NCBI GenBank assembly: GCA_024236055.1
Contig: JACKLF010000003.1
Location: forward strand, 467,791-531,790
DNA length: 64,000 nucleotides
Source: Alphaproteobacteria bacterium
GTDB taxonomy: Bacteria > Pseudomonadota > Alphaproteobacteria > Micropepsales > Micropepsaceae
Direction of reading: 5' to 3'
Shown here: one piece after another, positions 16,607 to 23,987 of the stretch
Numbering within the stretch: position 1 is the first letter of the stretch
Layout: every line of letters begins with the position of its first letter
Notes under the pieces: generated by a model
What the model saw: the letters and a program-made list of their open reading frames with translations, nothing else
Database searches by the model: none
Told to the model about the DNA's origin: nothing
Made by a program: the position numbers and the translations under genes

Positions 16607-17626
16607 CTATTTTCCTTCTTTGGCCTCGGCCGACAGTTTCTGCAGGTCCTCCCACAGGCCGTCGTCGATATAGACACCCTTTTGCAGGGATGTTTCGCGG
16701 GTCGCGCGCGCGCGGTCGCCGGGCGCCATCACGGGGCGGGCGGGATCGGCCGGAGCGGCGTTTCGGATGTCGTCCAGATAGGCGGTGACGATGGCCTTGG
16801 CGGCGGCGGCATGCTGGGGGGCGATGACGATGAACAGGTCGCCCTTGTTCGACACTTCCACCGAATCCAGCGTGCCCTTCACATGGGTGCCGATGCCCGA
16901 CAGCGCGAGACTGGCGACCAGCACCTCGAAGGCGATGCCAAGCGCATAGCCCTTGGGCCCGCCAAAGGGCGCGATGGCGCCTTTCTTGGCTGCCACCGCA
17001 TCGGTGGTGGGATCGCCATTCTCATCCAGCGCCCAGCCTTCGGGGATCGGTGCGCCGCGATTGGCATGGTCGTGAATCTTGCCCATCGAAACCAGGCCGG
17101 TGGCCATGTCCAGCACCATGGGGTGCGGATCGGCGGGCACGCCGATGGCGATGGGGTTGGTGCCGATCATCGCCTTGCGCCCACCCCAGGGATGGACCAG
17201 CGCCTCGCTGATGGTCAGGGCGATAACGGTCAGGCCCTGGCTGGCGACCTGTTCGGCGTAATAGGCCAGCGCGCCCAGGTGGTTGCAGTTGTTGATGGCG
17301 GCAATGGCGATGCCGTCCTCGCGCGCCTTGGGCACGATGGCGTCCAGCGCCGCCTGCACTACAACGGGCCCCAGTCCGCGCATCCCATCGACGCTGAGAA
17401 AATTGCGCGACGACCAGACCTGGGCGCCGGTCTTGCCGGGCGCCGACAGGCCGGCATGGATGCGCTCGATCACCCGGCGCAGGCGCAAAAGGCCGTGGCT
17501 GGGGATACCGCGCATCTCCGCGTCGATGAACAGGCCCGCCTGAATCTTCGCATGGTCCGGCGGCACCCCATTGTCGGTCAGGATGCCCTCGGCCAGGGCG
17601 CGAAGTTTCTCGGCGGGAACCAGCAT
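16607..17626 (-). CDS. Ldh-family (malate/L-lactate type) NAD(P)H oxidoreductase
   Basis: The 339-residue protein belongs to the COG2055 malate/lactate/ureidoglycolate dehydrogenase family, unrelated to classical LDH. Features are HGLLRLRRVIERIHAG, INNCNHLGALAYYAEQVAS with the catalytic-region His, and MIGTNPIAIGVPA. Such enzymes interconvert 2-hydroxy and 2-keto acids. It is the first gene of the reverse three-gene catabolic operon. A perfect 12-bp palindrome lies 11 bases upstream of its start codon, where a bound regulator would block transcription or ribosome access. Confidence 0.88.
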   Translation of the reverse strand: MLVPAEKLRALAEGILTDNGVPPDHAKIQAGLFIDAEMRGIPSHGLLRLRRVIERIHAGLSAPGKTGAQVWSSRNFLSVDGMRGLGPVVVQAALDAIVPKAREDGIAIAAINNCNHLGALAYYAEQVASQGLTVIALTISEALVHPWGGRKAMIGTNPIAIGVPADPHPMVLDMATGLVSMGKIHDHANRGAPIPEGWALDENGDPTTDAVAAKKGAIAPFGGPKGYALGIAFEVLVASLALSGIGTHVKGTLDSVEVSNKGDLFIVIAPQHAAAAKAIVTAYLDDIRNAAPADPARPVMAPGDRARATRETSLQKGVYIDDGLWEDLQKLSAEAKEGK

Positions 17627-17636
17627 GTGACACTAT

Positions 17637-17648
17637 ATCCTATAGGAT
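17637..17648. promoter_or_regulatory. Perfect palindrome, candidate GntR/FCD operator
   Basis: ATCCTATAGGAT is self-complementary over all 12 bases. It lies in the 90-base divergent gap, 11 bases from the Ldh-type start and 69 bases from the GntR start. Short palindromes of this kind are typical targets of FadR-subfamily GntR dimers; the neighbouring regulator is of that type. Confidence 0.65.
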
Positions 17649-17716
17649 CGCGGGACCGTATGGGCTATGGTCAGCCGGGTCAACCGGAATCCACGGACGA
17701 AAGCGGAAATAAAGCC

Positions 17717-18379
17717 ATGTCGGCCAACGGACAGATCGAGCGCCCCTCCGGGCTGGCGGACAGCGTCTATCGGCGCATCCGGGCCGACATCATGTCCCTG
17801 AAACTGCCGCCGGATTCGCGGATTTCCATGGACAGCCTGGCGCGGGAGCTGGGCGTCTCCCAGACCCCGATCCGCGAGGCGCTGTCGATGCTGGAGGCCA
17901 ATGGCCTGGTCAGCCGCAAGCAGTTCGCCGGCTATTGCACCGCCCCGCGCCTGACCCGGGCCCAGCTGGACGAGCTGTTCGAGTTCCGCCTGCTGGTGGA
18001 GCCCCATGCCGCGCGCAAGGCGGCCGAGGCGATGGGCGCGGGTGATGCGGCGCGCCTCAGCGAAATCGCCGAGCGGATGGATGCGCGCCACCGGCCCGCC
18101 GCCAGTCATGAGGACTTCGCCGACAGCGACACCGAGTTTCACCGCCAGATCGCGCTGGGGGCCGGCAACGGGCTGATCGCGGATTCGCTGGCGCGCCTGC
18201 ACATTCATGTGCAGATCTTCCGCTCCAGCTTCGGCAGCAAGCTGGCCGCCGAGGCGGTGGCCGAACATGCCCGGGTGCTGGATGCGATCCTGGCCCATGA
18301 CGGGGATGCCGCCGAAGGCGCCATGAAGGGCCATATCGAACGGTCGTGGCGCCGGCTGCGCGGGCTGGAAGAAAACTAG
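17717..18379 (+). CDS. GntR-family regulator, FadR subfamily (FCD domain)
   Basis: The 220-residue protein has an N-terminal winged helix (about 12-80; VYRRIRADIMSLKLPPDSRI and SQTPIREALSMLEANGLV) and a C-terminal all-helical FCD ligand domain (about 95-210) with the acidic and His positions (DTEFHRQIA, HIHVQIF) that usually bind a metal and a carboxylate ligand. The start ATG 17717 matches the conserved domain length; the much longer open frame upstream is antisense to real genes. It probably controls the divergent dehydrogenase operon through the palindrome at 17637, and perhaps the convergent RraA/PQQ operon, whose last gene it overlaps by four bases. Confidence 0.9.
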   Translation: MSANGQIERPSGLADSVYRRIRADIMSLKLPPDSRISMDSLARELGVSQTPIREALSMLEANGLVSRKQFAGYCTAPRLTRAQLDELFEFRLLVEPHAARKAAEAMGAGDAARLSEIAERMDARHRPAASHEDFADSDTEFHRQIALGAGNGLIADSLARLHIHVQIFRSSFGSKLAAEAVAEHARVLDAILAHDGDAAEGAMKGHIERSWRRLRGLEEN

Positions 18380-19080
18380 TCGGTCTGCGTTTTGCGCCAG
18401 GCCTGGTAGCGGGCCTTTGTTTCTTCGTTGGCCGGATACAGGCCGGGCAGGGCGACGCCCTTTTTGACCTCTTCGATCACCCAGCCTTCATGGCGTTCCT
18501 GTTCGATCGCCTGTTCGGTCACTTCGGCCAGCATCGCCTGGGGGATTACCACCGCGCCGTCGCCATCGGCGCTGATGATGTCGCCGGGGAAGATGGCGAC
18601 CCCGCCACAGCCCACCGGCTCGTTCCAGGCCACGAAGGTCAGGCCCGCGACCGAGGCCGGTGCTGCGGCGCCCGCGCACCACAGCGGCAGGCCGGTGGCC
18701 AGCACGCCTTCCATGTCGCGCATCACGCCATCGGTGATCAGCGCGCCCACCTTGCGATAGGCCATGCGCGCGCAAAGGATGTCGCCGAAGATGCCGGCAT
18801 CGGTCACGCCCAGCGCGCCGGCCACGGCGATGTCACCTTCCGCCATCGCCTCGATCGCGGCGCGGGTGGAGATGGGCGAGCCCCAGGAGGCCGGGGTCGC
18901 CAGATCCTCGCGCGCGGGCACGAAGCGCAGGGTGAAGGCCGGGCCCACCACGCGCGCCTGACCCGGCTGTTTGGGAAACGCGCCCCTGATCCACACATTG
19001 CGCAGGCCCTTTTTCAGAAGAACCGTGGTGAGGGTGGCGGTGGAAATGCCTTGCAGTGCGGATTTGGTGGCGGCGTCCAT
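18376..19080 (-). CDS. RraA-like protein (HMG/CHA aldolase family)
   Basis: The 234-residue cytosolic protein has the RraA/MenG-like fold signature: GPAFTLRF, the GDI-type segment, VGALITDGVMRDMEGV and DGDGAVVIP. Within this family the G-x-x-x-D-G-x-x-RD pattern binds divalent metal and pyruvate in 4-hydroxy-4-methyl-2-oxoglutarate aldolases and oxaloacetate decarboxylases, while RraA proper regulates RNase E. The length and the catabolic neighbours favour the aldolase/decarboxylase side. It is the last gene of the cytochrome/PQQ operon, eight bases after the heme-PQQ dehydrogenase gene. The start MDAATK at 19080 was chosen because upstream sequence belongs to that gene. Confidence 0.82.
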   Translation of the reverse strand: MDAATKSALQGISTATLTTVLLKKGLRNVWIRGAFPKQPGQARVVGPAFTLRFVPAREDLATPASWGSPISTRAAIEAMAEGDIAVAGALGVTDAGIFGDILCARMAYRKVGALITDGVMRDMEGVLATGLPLWCAGAAAPASVAGLTFVAWNEPVGCGGVAIFPGDIISADGDGAVVIPQAMLAEVTEQAIEQERHEGWVIEEVKKGVALPGLYPANEETKARYQAWRKTQTD

Positions 19081-19088
19081 GATGATCC

Positions 19089-21179
19089 CTAATGTCGTTT
19101 GTGCGGCAGGGCGAAAACATACACCGCCTGGCCGTTTTCGGGGCGGTTCACTTCGCCGCGCAGCATGGTCTGGGGCTTTTTTTCCGGGCTGCCGCCCTGG
19201 GTGCCGGTGGTCACGGCGATGAATTCTTCGCCATCCACGCTGAAGGCGACGGGATAGCCCTGCACCGTCGTGCCCAGCCGCGATTCCCACAGCGTCTTGC
19301 CGGTTTTGGTGTCGACGGCGCGGAACATGCGGTCATAGTCGCCGATGAAGGAGACGCCGCCCGCCGTCGACAGCACGCCGGTCAGGAAGGGGCTGCGCTG
19401 CTGGAACGACCAGGCGGGTTTGAAATCGGCGGCGCGATAGGCCGACAGCCGCCCCATGTTGCCGTCGGTGCCCGGCATCTCATAGACGAACTGGCTGGCG
19501 CCGCTGAACAGGAAACAGCTCTGGCTGAGCGGTACCAGGATCAGGTCGTTCTTCGGGTCATAGGCAGTGGAGGGCCAGTCATGCCCGCCTTCCGCGCTGG
19601 GGCATGACGCGATCTGGTCGCCCGGCTTCTGGTCAATGATGTCCTGGCGATAGGTCGGCACGCCGGTCCTGGGGTCGATCTTGGTATAGACGTTCTGGAA
19701 CACGGTCTCGGCATGATCGAGATATTTGCCGGTGGTGGCGTCCAGCTTCCACATGATGCCGGTCTTGCCGACGGTGACCAGGATCTTGCGGCCGTTCTCG
19801 TCGATGACGGTGCGCTCATAGACCTCGTCCAGGTCCAGGCTTTCGCCCGGCGCATGGTTGGTCCACCACTTCATCTTGCCGGTATCGGGGTCCAGCGCGA
19901 TGGTGGAGTTGGTATAGTCGGTGGCGCCATCGCCGGTGCCGCGCGCGGTGCGCAGGTGCGGCTTGGCCTGGCCGGTGCCCCAGAAGGTGGTGTTCAGCGC
20001 CGGGTCGTAGGTGCCGCTGATCCACACATCGCCGCCCGCGCGCATGGCGTCGGGCACGCCGCCCCAGCTGTCGCCGCCCGGCTGTCCGGTCAGGGCGACA
20101 GTGTGGAATTTCCATTCCGGCTTGCCGGTGGCCGCATCGAAGGCGCCGACATAGCAGTATTCCTTGTTGGGCCGCCCGTCGCAGCGGGTCAGGCCCAGCA
20201 GGATCTTGCCATGCACCACCATAATGCCGCCGATCTTGTTGTTGTCGACATTGCTGATCTGGCGTTTCCAAACCACATGGCCGTCGCGCGCATCCAGCGC
20301 ATAGAGCATGGCGTCGGTCGCCGGATAGATCACCAGGTTCTGCCACAGCGCCATGGTGCGGTTGGCGTTGTTGATATTGTCCTGCACCGGCCCCAGGCGG
20401 TTTTCCCAGATCAGCGTGCCGGTCTTGGCGTCCAGCGCCTGGACCTTGTTGTCCTGGTTGTTGGAAACGAACATCACCCCGTCATGCACCAGCGGGTTCA
20501 TCTGCTGGCGCCCGCCGGTGGTCATCGCCCAGACCCATTTGAGCTGGAGGTTTTCGACATTGTCCGCGTCGATCTGGGTCAAGGGGCTGTAGCTCCAGCC
20601 CGAATAGGTCCGCAGGTGCATCAGCCAGTCGCTGTCGGGCGGGCTGGCCAGCATGGCATCGCTCACCGGCGTGTAATGCGCCACTGTGCCCTTGACCAGC
20701 AGGCCAAGCTTTTCCGGACGCGCCTTTGGCGCGGCTGCGGGTTTGGGCTTGGCGGCGCTCAGCGCATCGGCCATGCCGGTCGGCATCTTGCCATCGGCGA
20801 CGCTGGCGATGCGGACCTTGGTCGTGGGTGTCAGTGCCGCGCTGCCGGGCGCCGCGCCATTGGCGCGCAACAGGAAGGCGATGATGGCGGCATAGGTGCC
20901 GTCATCCAGCGAACCGGCCTTGCCCAGCGGCATCGACGCCTTGATCACATTGAACAGGCTGTCGGTGTCGCGATTGCCCCAGCTTCCGATGAAGGTGGTG
21001 CCGGTCAGGCCTGGCGCTTCGCCGCCGCCGTCAAGCGTCTTGCCGTGACAGGGCGCGCAGCTTGTCAGATAGGCATCGCGTCCGGCATCGGCCTGCGCGC
21101 TGCTGAAGGGGGCTGGTGTTTGGGCCGCGGCGGGTGCGGCCGTGCCCAGAAGCATCGAGAGAACAAGCGCGCGCCGCAT
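19089..21179 (-). CDS. PQQ-dependent dehydrogenase with N-terminal cytochrome c domain
   Basis: The 696-residue periplasmic quinohemoprotein has a signal peptide (cleavage near AAAQ, residue 20), a cytochrome c domain with CAPCH at 41-45 and a probable Met ligand in the SMPLGKAGSL region, a Pro/Lys-rich linker, and an eight-bladed PQQ propeller from about residue 175 (repeats such as ALDAKTGTLIW and AVDTKTGKTLW). Unlike most alcohol-type quinoproteins I find no vicinal Cys-Cys over the PQQ site. Electrons would pass from PQQ to heme and on to cytochrome c. It sits 13 bases after the other PQQ dehydrogenase in the same operon. The substrate is unknown. Confidence 0.88.
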   Translation of the reverse strand: MRRALVLSMLLGTAAPAAAQTPAPFSSAQADAGRDAYLTSCAPCHGKTLDGGGEAPGLTGTTFIGSWGNRDTDSLFNVIKASMPLGKAGSLDDGTYAAIIAFLLRANGAAPGSAALTPTTKVRIASVADGKMPTGMADALSAAKPKPAAAPKARPEKLGLLVKGTVAHYTPVSDAMLASPPDSDWLMHLRTYSGWSYSPLTQIDADNVENLQLKWVWAMTTGGRQQMNPLVHDGVMFVSNNQDNKVQALDAKTGTLIWENRLGPVQDNINNANRTMALWQNLVIYPATDAMLYALDARDGHVVWKRQISNVDNNKIGGIMVVHGKILLGLTRCDGRPNKEYCYVGAFDAATGKPEWKFHTVALTGQPGGDSWGGVPDAMRAGGDVWISGTYDPALNTTFWGTGQAKPHLRTARGTGDGATDYTNSTIALDPDTGKMKWWTNHAPGESLDLDEVYERTVIDENGRKILVTVGKTGIMWKLDATTGKYLDHAETVFQNVYTKIDPRTGVPTYRQDIIDQKPGDQIASCPSAEGGHDWPSTAYDPKNDLILVPLSQSCFLFSGASQFVYEMPGTDGNMGRLSAYRAADFKPAWSFQQRSPFLTGVLSTAGGVSFIGDYDRMFRAVDTKTGKTLWESRLGTTVQGYPVAFSVDGEEFIAVTTGTQGGSPEKKPQTMLRGEVNRPENGQAVYVFALPHKRH

Positions 21180-21192
21180 AATTTTTTCTCCG

Positions 21193-23034
21193 TCACTTTT
21201 TCTCTGGCAGGGCGAAGATGGCGAAGACGTCGCCGAACACCGGCCGCCCGTCGCGGTGCATCAGTATCTCGCCGCCATGACAGCCGGTGGCGCCCACGGC
21301 GATATATTGCACGCCCTTGATGCGATAGGTGATGGGCGGCGTGCACACGCCCGCGCCCATGGGGAAGGTCCACAGCTTCTCGCCGCTTTTGGCGTCGAAG
21401 GCGATGAAGTCGCCGGTCATTTCGCCGGCAAAGACGATGCCGCCCGCGGTGGCCAGCGCGCCGCCATACATGGGGCGCGACGACTTGTATTGCCAGGCGA
21501 TCTTGCCGGTATCGGTGTCGACGGCGCTGAAGGTGCCGCTGGGCGGGAAGACATCCAGGTTGGTCGGCATGTTGCCGCCGGTATACTGGCCCACGATCGG
21601 CGTGCCGGGCTTGTAGACATCCGGCAGCGCCTTGTTGAGGAAGAAGTCGTGCGCCTCGTTCACCGCCATGGTGTAGAAATAGCGCGTCTGCGGTGACCAG
21701 GCGCCCGGCTGCCATACCACGCCGCCCTTGTTGGCGGGATAGAGCGTCATCGTCTCCTTCGTTACCGGCTTCATGAAGTTCTCGCCGATATCGACCAGCG
21801 GCGGCGACTTGCGGATCAGCTTGCCGGTCAGGCGGTTGACGATGAACAGGTTGCCGACCTTGCCGGCCTGGGCGGCTGCGGGCACGGTCTTGCCGGTTTC
21901 GTCCACCGTGTCGAACAGCACGACGGGGGCGGCGGCGTCATAGTCCCACACATCGTGCGCGACCTGCTGGTACCACCATTTCAGCTTTCCGTTCCTTGCG
22001 TCGATGGCGACGATGGAGTCGGTATAGGCGTTGTCGCCGGGGCGGCTGGTGCCGTCCAGGTCGGGATTGGGATTGCCCACGGCGAACAGGATCAACCCGT
22101 TCTTCACGTCGATGGCGGGCGTGTTCCACACCGAGCCGCCGCCATACTTCCAGCTGTCGCTGCCCCTCGTCCCATCTCCCCAAGTGTCGCCGCCGGGCTG
22201 ATCGGGCGCGGCGGTGGTCGAAAAGCGCCACACCAGCTTGCCGGTATTGACGTCCAGCGCCTCCAGAAAGCCGCGCGTCGGCCATTCGGCGCCCGCATTG
22301 CCCACCAGCACCAGACCGTCATAGACCAGGGGCGCCATGGTGAAGGAATAGAAATAGGCCGGCGCGGGCAGGGCGTTGGCGTGGTCGGTCTTCCACAATT
22401 GCTTGCCGGTCCGCGCATCCAGCGCCACGACATGCCCGTCAAGCTGGGCAACGAACACCTTGCCATAGGCCACAGCCACGCCGCGCGCCTGCTGTCCGCA
22501 GCACAGGTTGGAATAGCCCAGCTTGGGCGAATAGGCCCAGAGCTGCTTGCCGGTTATCGCGTCATAGGCCTGCACATTGTTGTCGCCCATTTCGATATAG
22601 AGCACGCCGTCCACCTCGATCGGGGTGGCTTCCATCGTCTTGGTGATGCCGGTCTGGATGATCGCGGTGGGACGCAGCTGCGCCACGTTCGCCTTGTTGA
22701 TCTGCGTGAAGGGCGAATAGCGCTGATTGTCGTATGTGCGCCCATGCAGCAGCCAGTCGTCCGAACCGTCGGCGCCCAGCATCATGGCGTCGGTGATGTC
22801 GACCTTCTGCGTCACCGGCTGCATCTGGAAAGAGCCGGGATTGGCGACAACCTGGCCCAGCGCGACGGGGTTGAGCCCGGATGTCTTGGCCGATCCGCCG
22901 GCGGTTGCCGCGTTCGTCGCGCCCGCCGCTTCGCCGGCGCTTCCGACAGGTTCTTTTCCCGCGCCCTGTCCGCTGGCGCTGCCGCACAGCGCCGCGCAAA
23001 GCGCCAGCGCCGTCATCAATCCTGCTGTTTTCAT
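21193..23034 (-). CDS. PQQ-dependent alcohol dehydrogenase (methanol/ethanol family)
   Basis: The 613-residue quinoprotein has a signal peptide and then an eight-bladed propeller beginning WLLHGRTYDNQRYSPFTQIN. The adjacent Cys178-Cys179 (LCCGQQARGVA) is the vicinal disulfide that covers PQQ in methanol and ethanol dehydrogenases. The active-site stretch PGDNAYTDSIVAID and the WDYDAAAP motif are present. It has no heme domain and probably passes electrons to the small cytochrome c encoded 72 bases upstream. Whether it uses calcium or a lanthanide is not decided here. No PQQ biosynthesis genes are in the window. Confidence 0.92.
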   Translation of the reverse strand: MKTAGLMTALALCAALCGSASGQGAGKEPVGSAGEAAGATNAATAGGSAKTSGLNPVALGQVVANPGSFQMQPVTQKVDITDAMMLGADGSDDWLLHGRTYDNQRYSPFTQINKANVAQLRPTAIIQTGITKTMEATPIEVDGVLYIEMGDNNVQAYDAITGKQLWAYSPKLGYSNLCCGQQARGVAVAYGKVFVAQLDGHVVALDARTGKQLWKTDHANALPAPAYFYSFTMAPLVYDGLVLVGNAGAEWPTRGFLEALDVNTGKLVWRFSTTAAPDQPGGDTWGDGTRGSDSWKYGGGSVWNTPAIDVKNGLILFAVGNPNPDLDGTSRPGDNAYTDSIVAIDARNGKLKWWYQQVAHDVWDYDAAAPVVLFDTVDETGKTVPAAAQAGKVGNLFIVNRLTGKLIRKSPPLVDIGENFMKPVTKETMTLYPANKGGVVWQPGAWSPQTRYFYTMAVNEAHDFFLNKALPDVYKPGTPIVGQYTGGNMPTNLDVFPPSGTFSAVDTDTGKIAWQYKSSRPMYGGALATAGGIVFAGEMTGDFIAFDAKSGEKLWTFPMGAGVCTPPITYRIKGVQYIAVGATGCHGGEILMHRDGRPVFGDVFAIFALPEKK

Positions 23035-23106
23035 CCCCGTGGCGCCCCCCTTGCGCTCTTGTTGCTTGCGGCCCGCACTTTTTTGTCAGGGCCTTTTCGT
23101 CCGGCG

Positions 23107-23553
23107 CTATTTGAGCATAAGCGCCGTCAGGTTTGGCGCGCCGGGCGCCAGCGGCACATCGCCGGCCGGATAGCCGTTCTGCTGCAGGACATAGGCGACG
23201 ACCTGATTGTATTGCTCTGCCGTCAGCGAACCGGGATCGGTCTGCGGCATGGTCTGCACGGTCACGCTCAGAAGGGAGTCGGCGGTAAGCTGCTGGGCGG
23301 CCGCCATCTGCTTGAAGTATTCGCCTTTCAGGCCGGGTGCCGCCACGCCTTCCAGGGCCGCGCCATGACAGACCGCACAGGCCTGGGCATAGACCGCGGC
23401 GCCGGCGCTGGCCTGTTCGGCGGTGTAGACGGCTGGCGCCGGGTCGGCGGCCGCGGGGTCTGAAGTCTGGTCCTGGGCCGTTGCCCCAAGGGTCAAGAGG
23501 CCCATGCCCCCCGCGATCAGGACCGCAGCGGTGACGATACTTGTCTGTTTCAT
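23107..23553 (-). CDS. Periplasmic cytochrome c (class I)
   Basis: The 148-residue protein has a signal peptide (residues 1-26, ending GATAQ) and one heme motif CAVCH at 59-63; a Met in QTMPQTDPG is the likely sixth ligand. ATG 23553 gives a normal signal peptide, whereas the open frame upstream codes an unlikely Arg/Pro-rich extension. It is the first gene of the operon with two PQQ dehydrogenases and an RraA-like protein, and is the natural electron acceptor for the heme-free PQQ enzyme. Confidence 0.9.
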   Translation of the reverse strand: MKQTSIVTAAVLIAGGMGLLTLGATAQDQTSDPAAADPAPAVYTAEQASAGAAVYAQACAVCHGAALEGVAAPGLKGEYFKQMAAAQQLTADSLLSVTVQTMPQTDPGSLTAEQYNQVVAYVLQQNGYPAGDVPLAPGAPNLTALMLK

Positions 23554-23987
23554 TGTTATTCCCGTCAGGATGCTTGGGCGAACTATTGCCCGGCTGTCCG
23601 GCTTTGCCAAGCGGGGCGTTCGGCAAGCGATTCCGGGCTCTCGCGGGTGTCCAGGAGACGGTAGCGGTCGCGGGCGACGCGCCGGCATGGCTTACTTATA
23701 TAATAGCACTGCTATGCTGCACCTGCTTAATGCGGGTGGATGTTGATGCATCTAATGCCGATAAACGCTGCACTATATGCGTTTTATGAACCCGCCTGCG
23801 CACGCCGCAATTTCGCAAGCGCAGCATGGCGGCGTTGTATTTATGTGACGTTCGCCTGTTTCCGCGCATCCGGCGCCATTGAGGCATGCAGTTTTCCCTC
23901 GCGCAGTCCGGGGGAAGCCTGTAAACGAAAGTATACATAGTCCGACTCCAAAGGTCGGCGGAAACACATGCCCAGGGGGACTTCCTT
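23554..23987. other. Divergent control region, cytochrome operon and TonB receptor
   Basis: These 434 bases have no convincing gene; short frames on both strands lack ribosome-binding sites and protein-like composition. The middle is unusually A/T-rich for the window and holds a consensus TATAAT overlapping an inverted repeat (23699-23715), several GCAT/ATGC half-sites (23748-23780) and a TATACA element at 23932-23937 nearer the receptor gene. It most likely carries both divergent promoters. Confidence 0.5.
23699..23715. promoter_or_regulatory. TATAAT element overlapping an inverted repeat
   Basis: TATAAT is at 23699-23704 and ATAGCA-C-TGCTAT, a perfect 6+1+6 inverted repeat, is at 23703-23715. 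The A/T-rich setting is rare in this genome segment. No good -35 hexamer is visible on either strand, so an activator- or repressor-dependent promoter is possible. Confidence 0.35.

Noticed and set aside
15083..17716. Very long forward open frame running into the GntR gene
   Set aside because: It is antisense to three well-supported dehydrogenase genes and is kept open by GC-rich third positions; only the part from 17717 is a real protein.
19089..21179. Poly(vinyl alcohol) dehydrogenase assignment for the heme-PQQ enzyme
   Set aside because: The heme-first layout is similar, but the propeller motifs look like the alcohol dehydrogenase type and no oxidised-PVA hydrolase gene is adjacent.
23740..23940. 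Short frames in the gap before the first TonB receptor
   Set aside because: No ribosome-binding site and unlikely amino acid composition on either strand.
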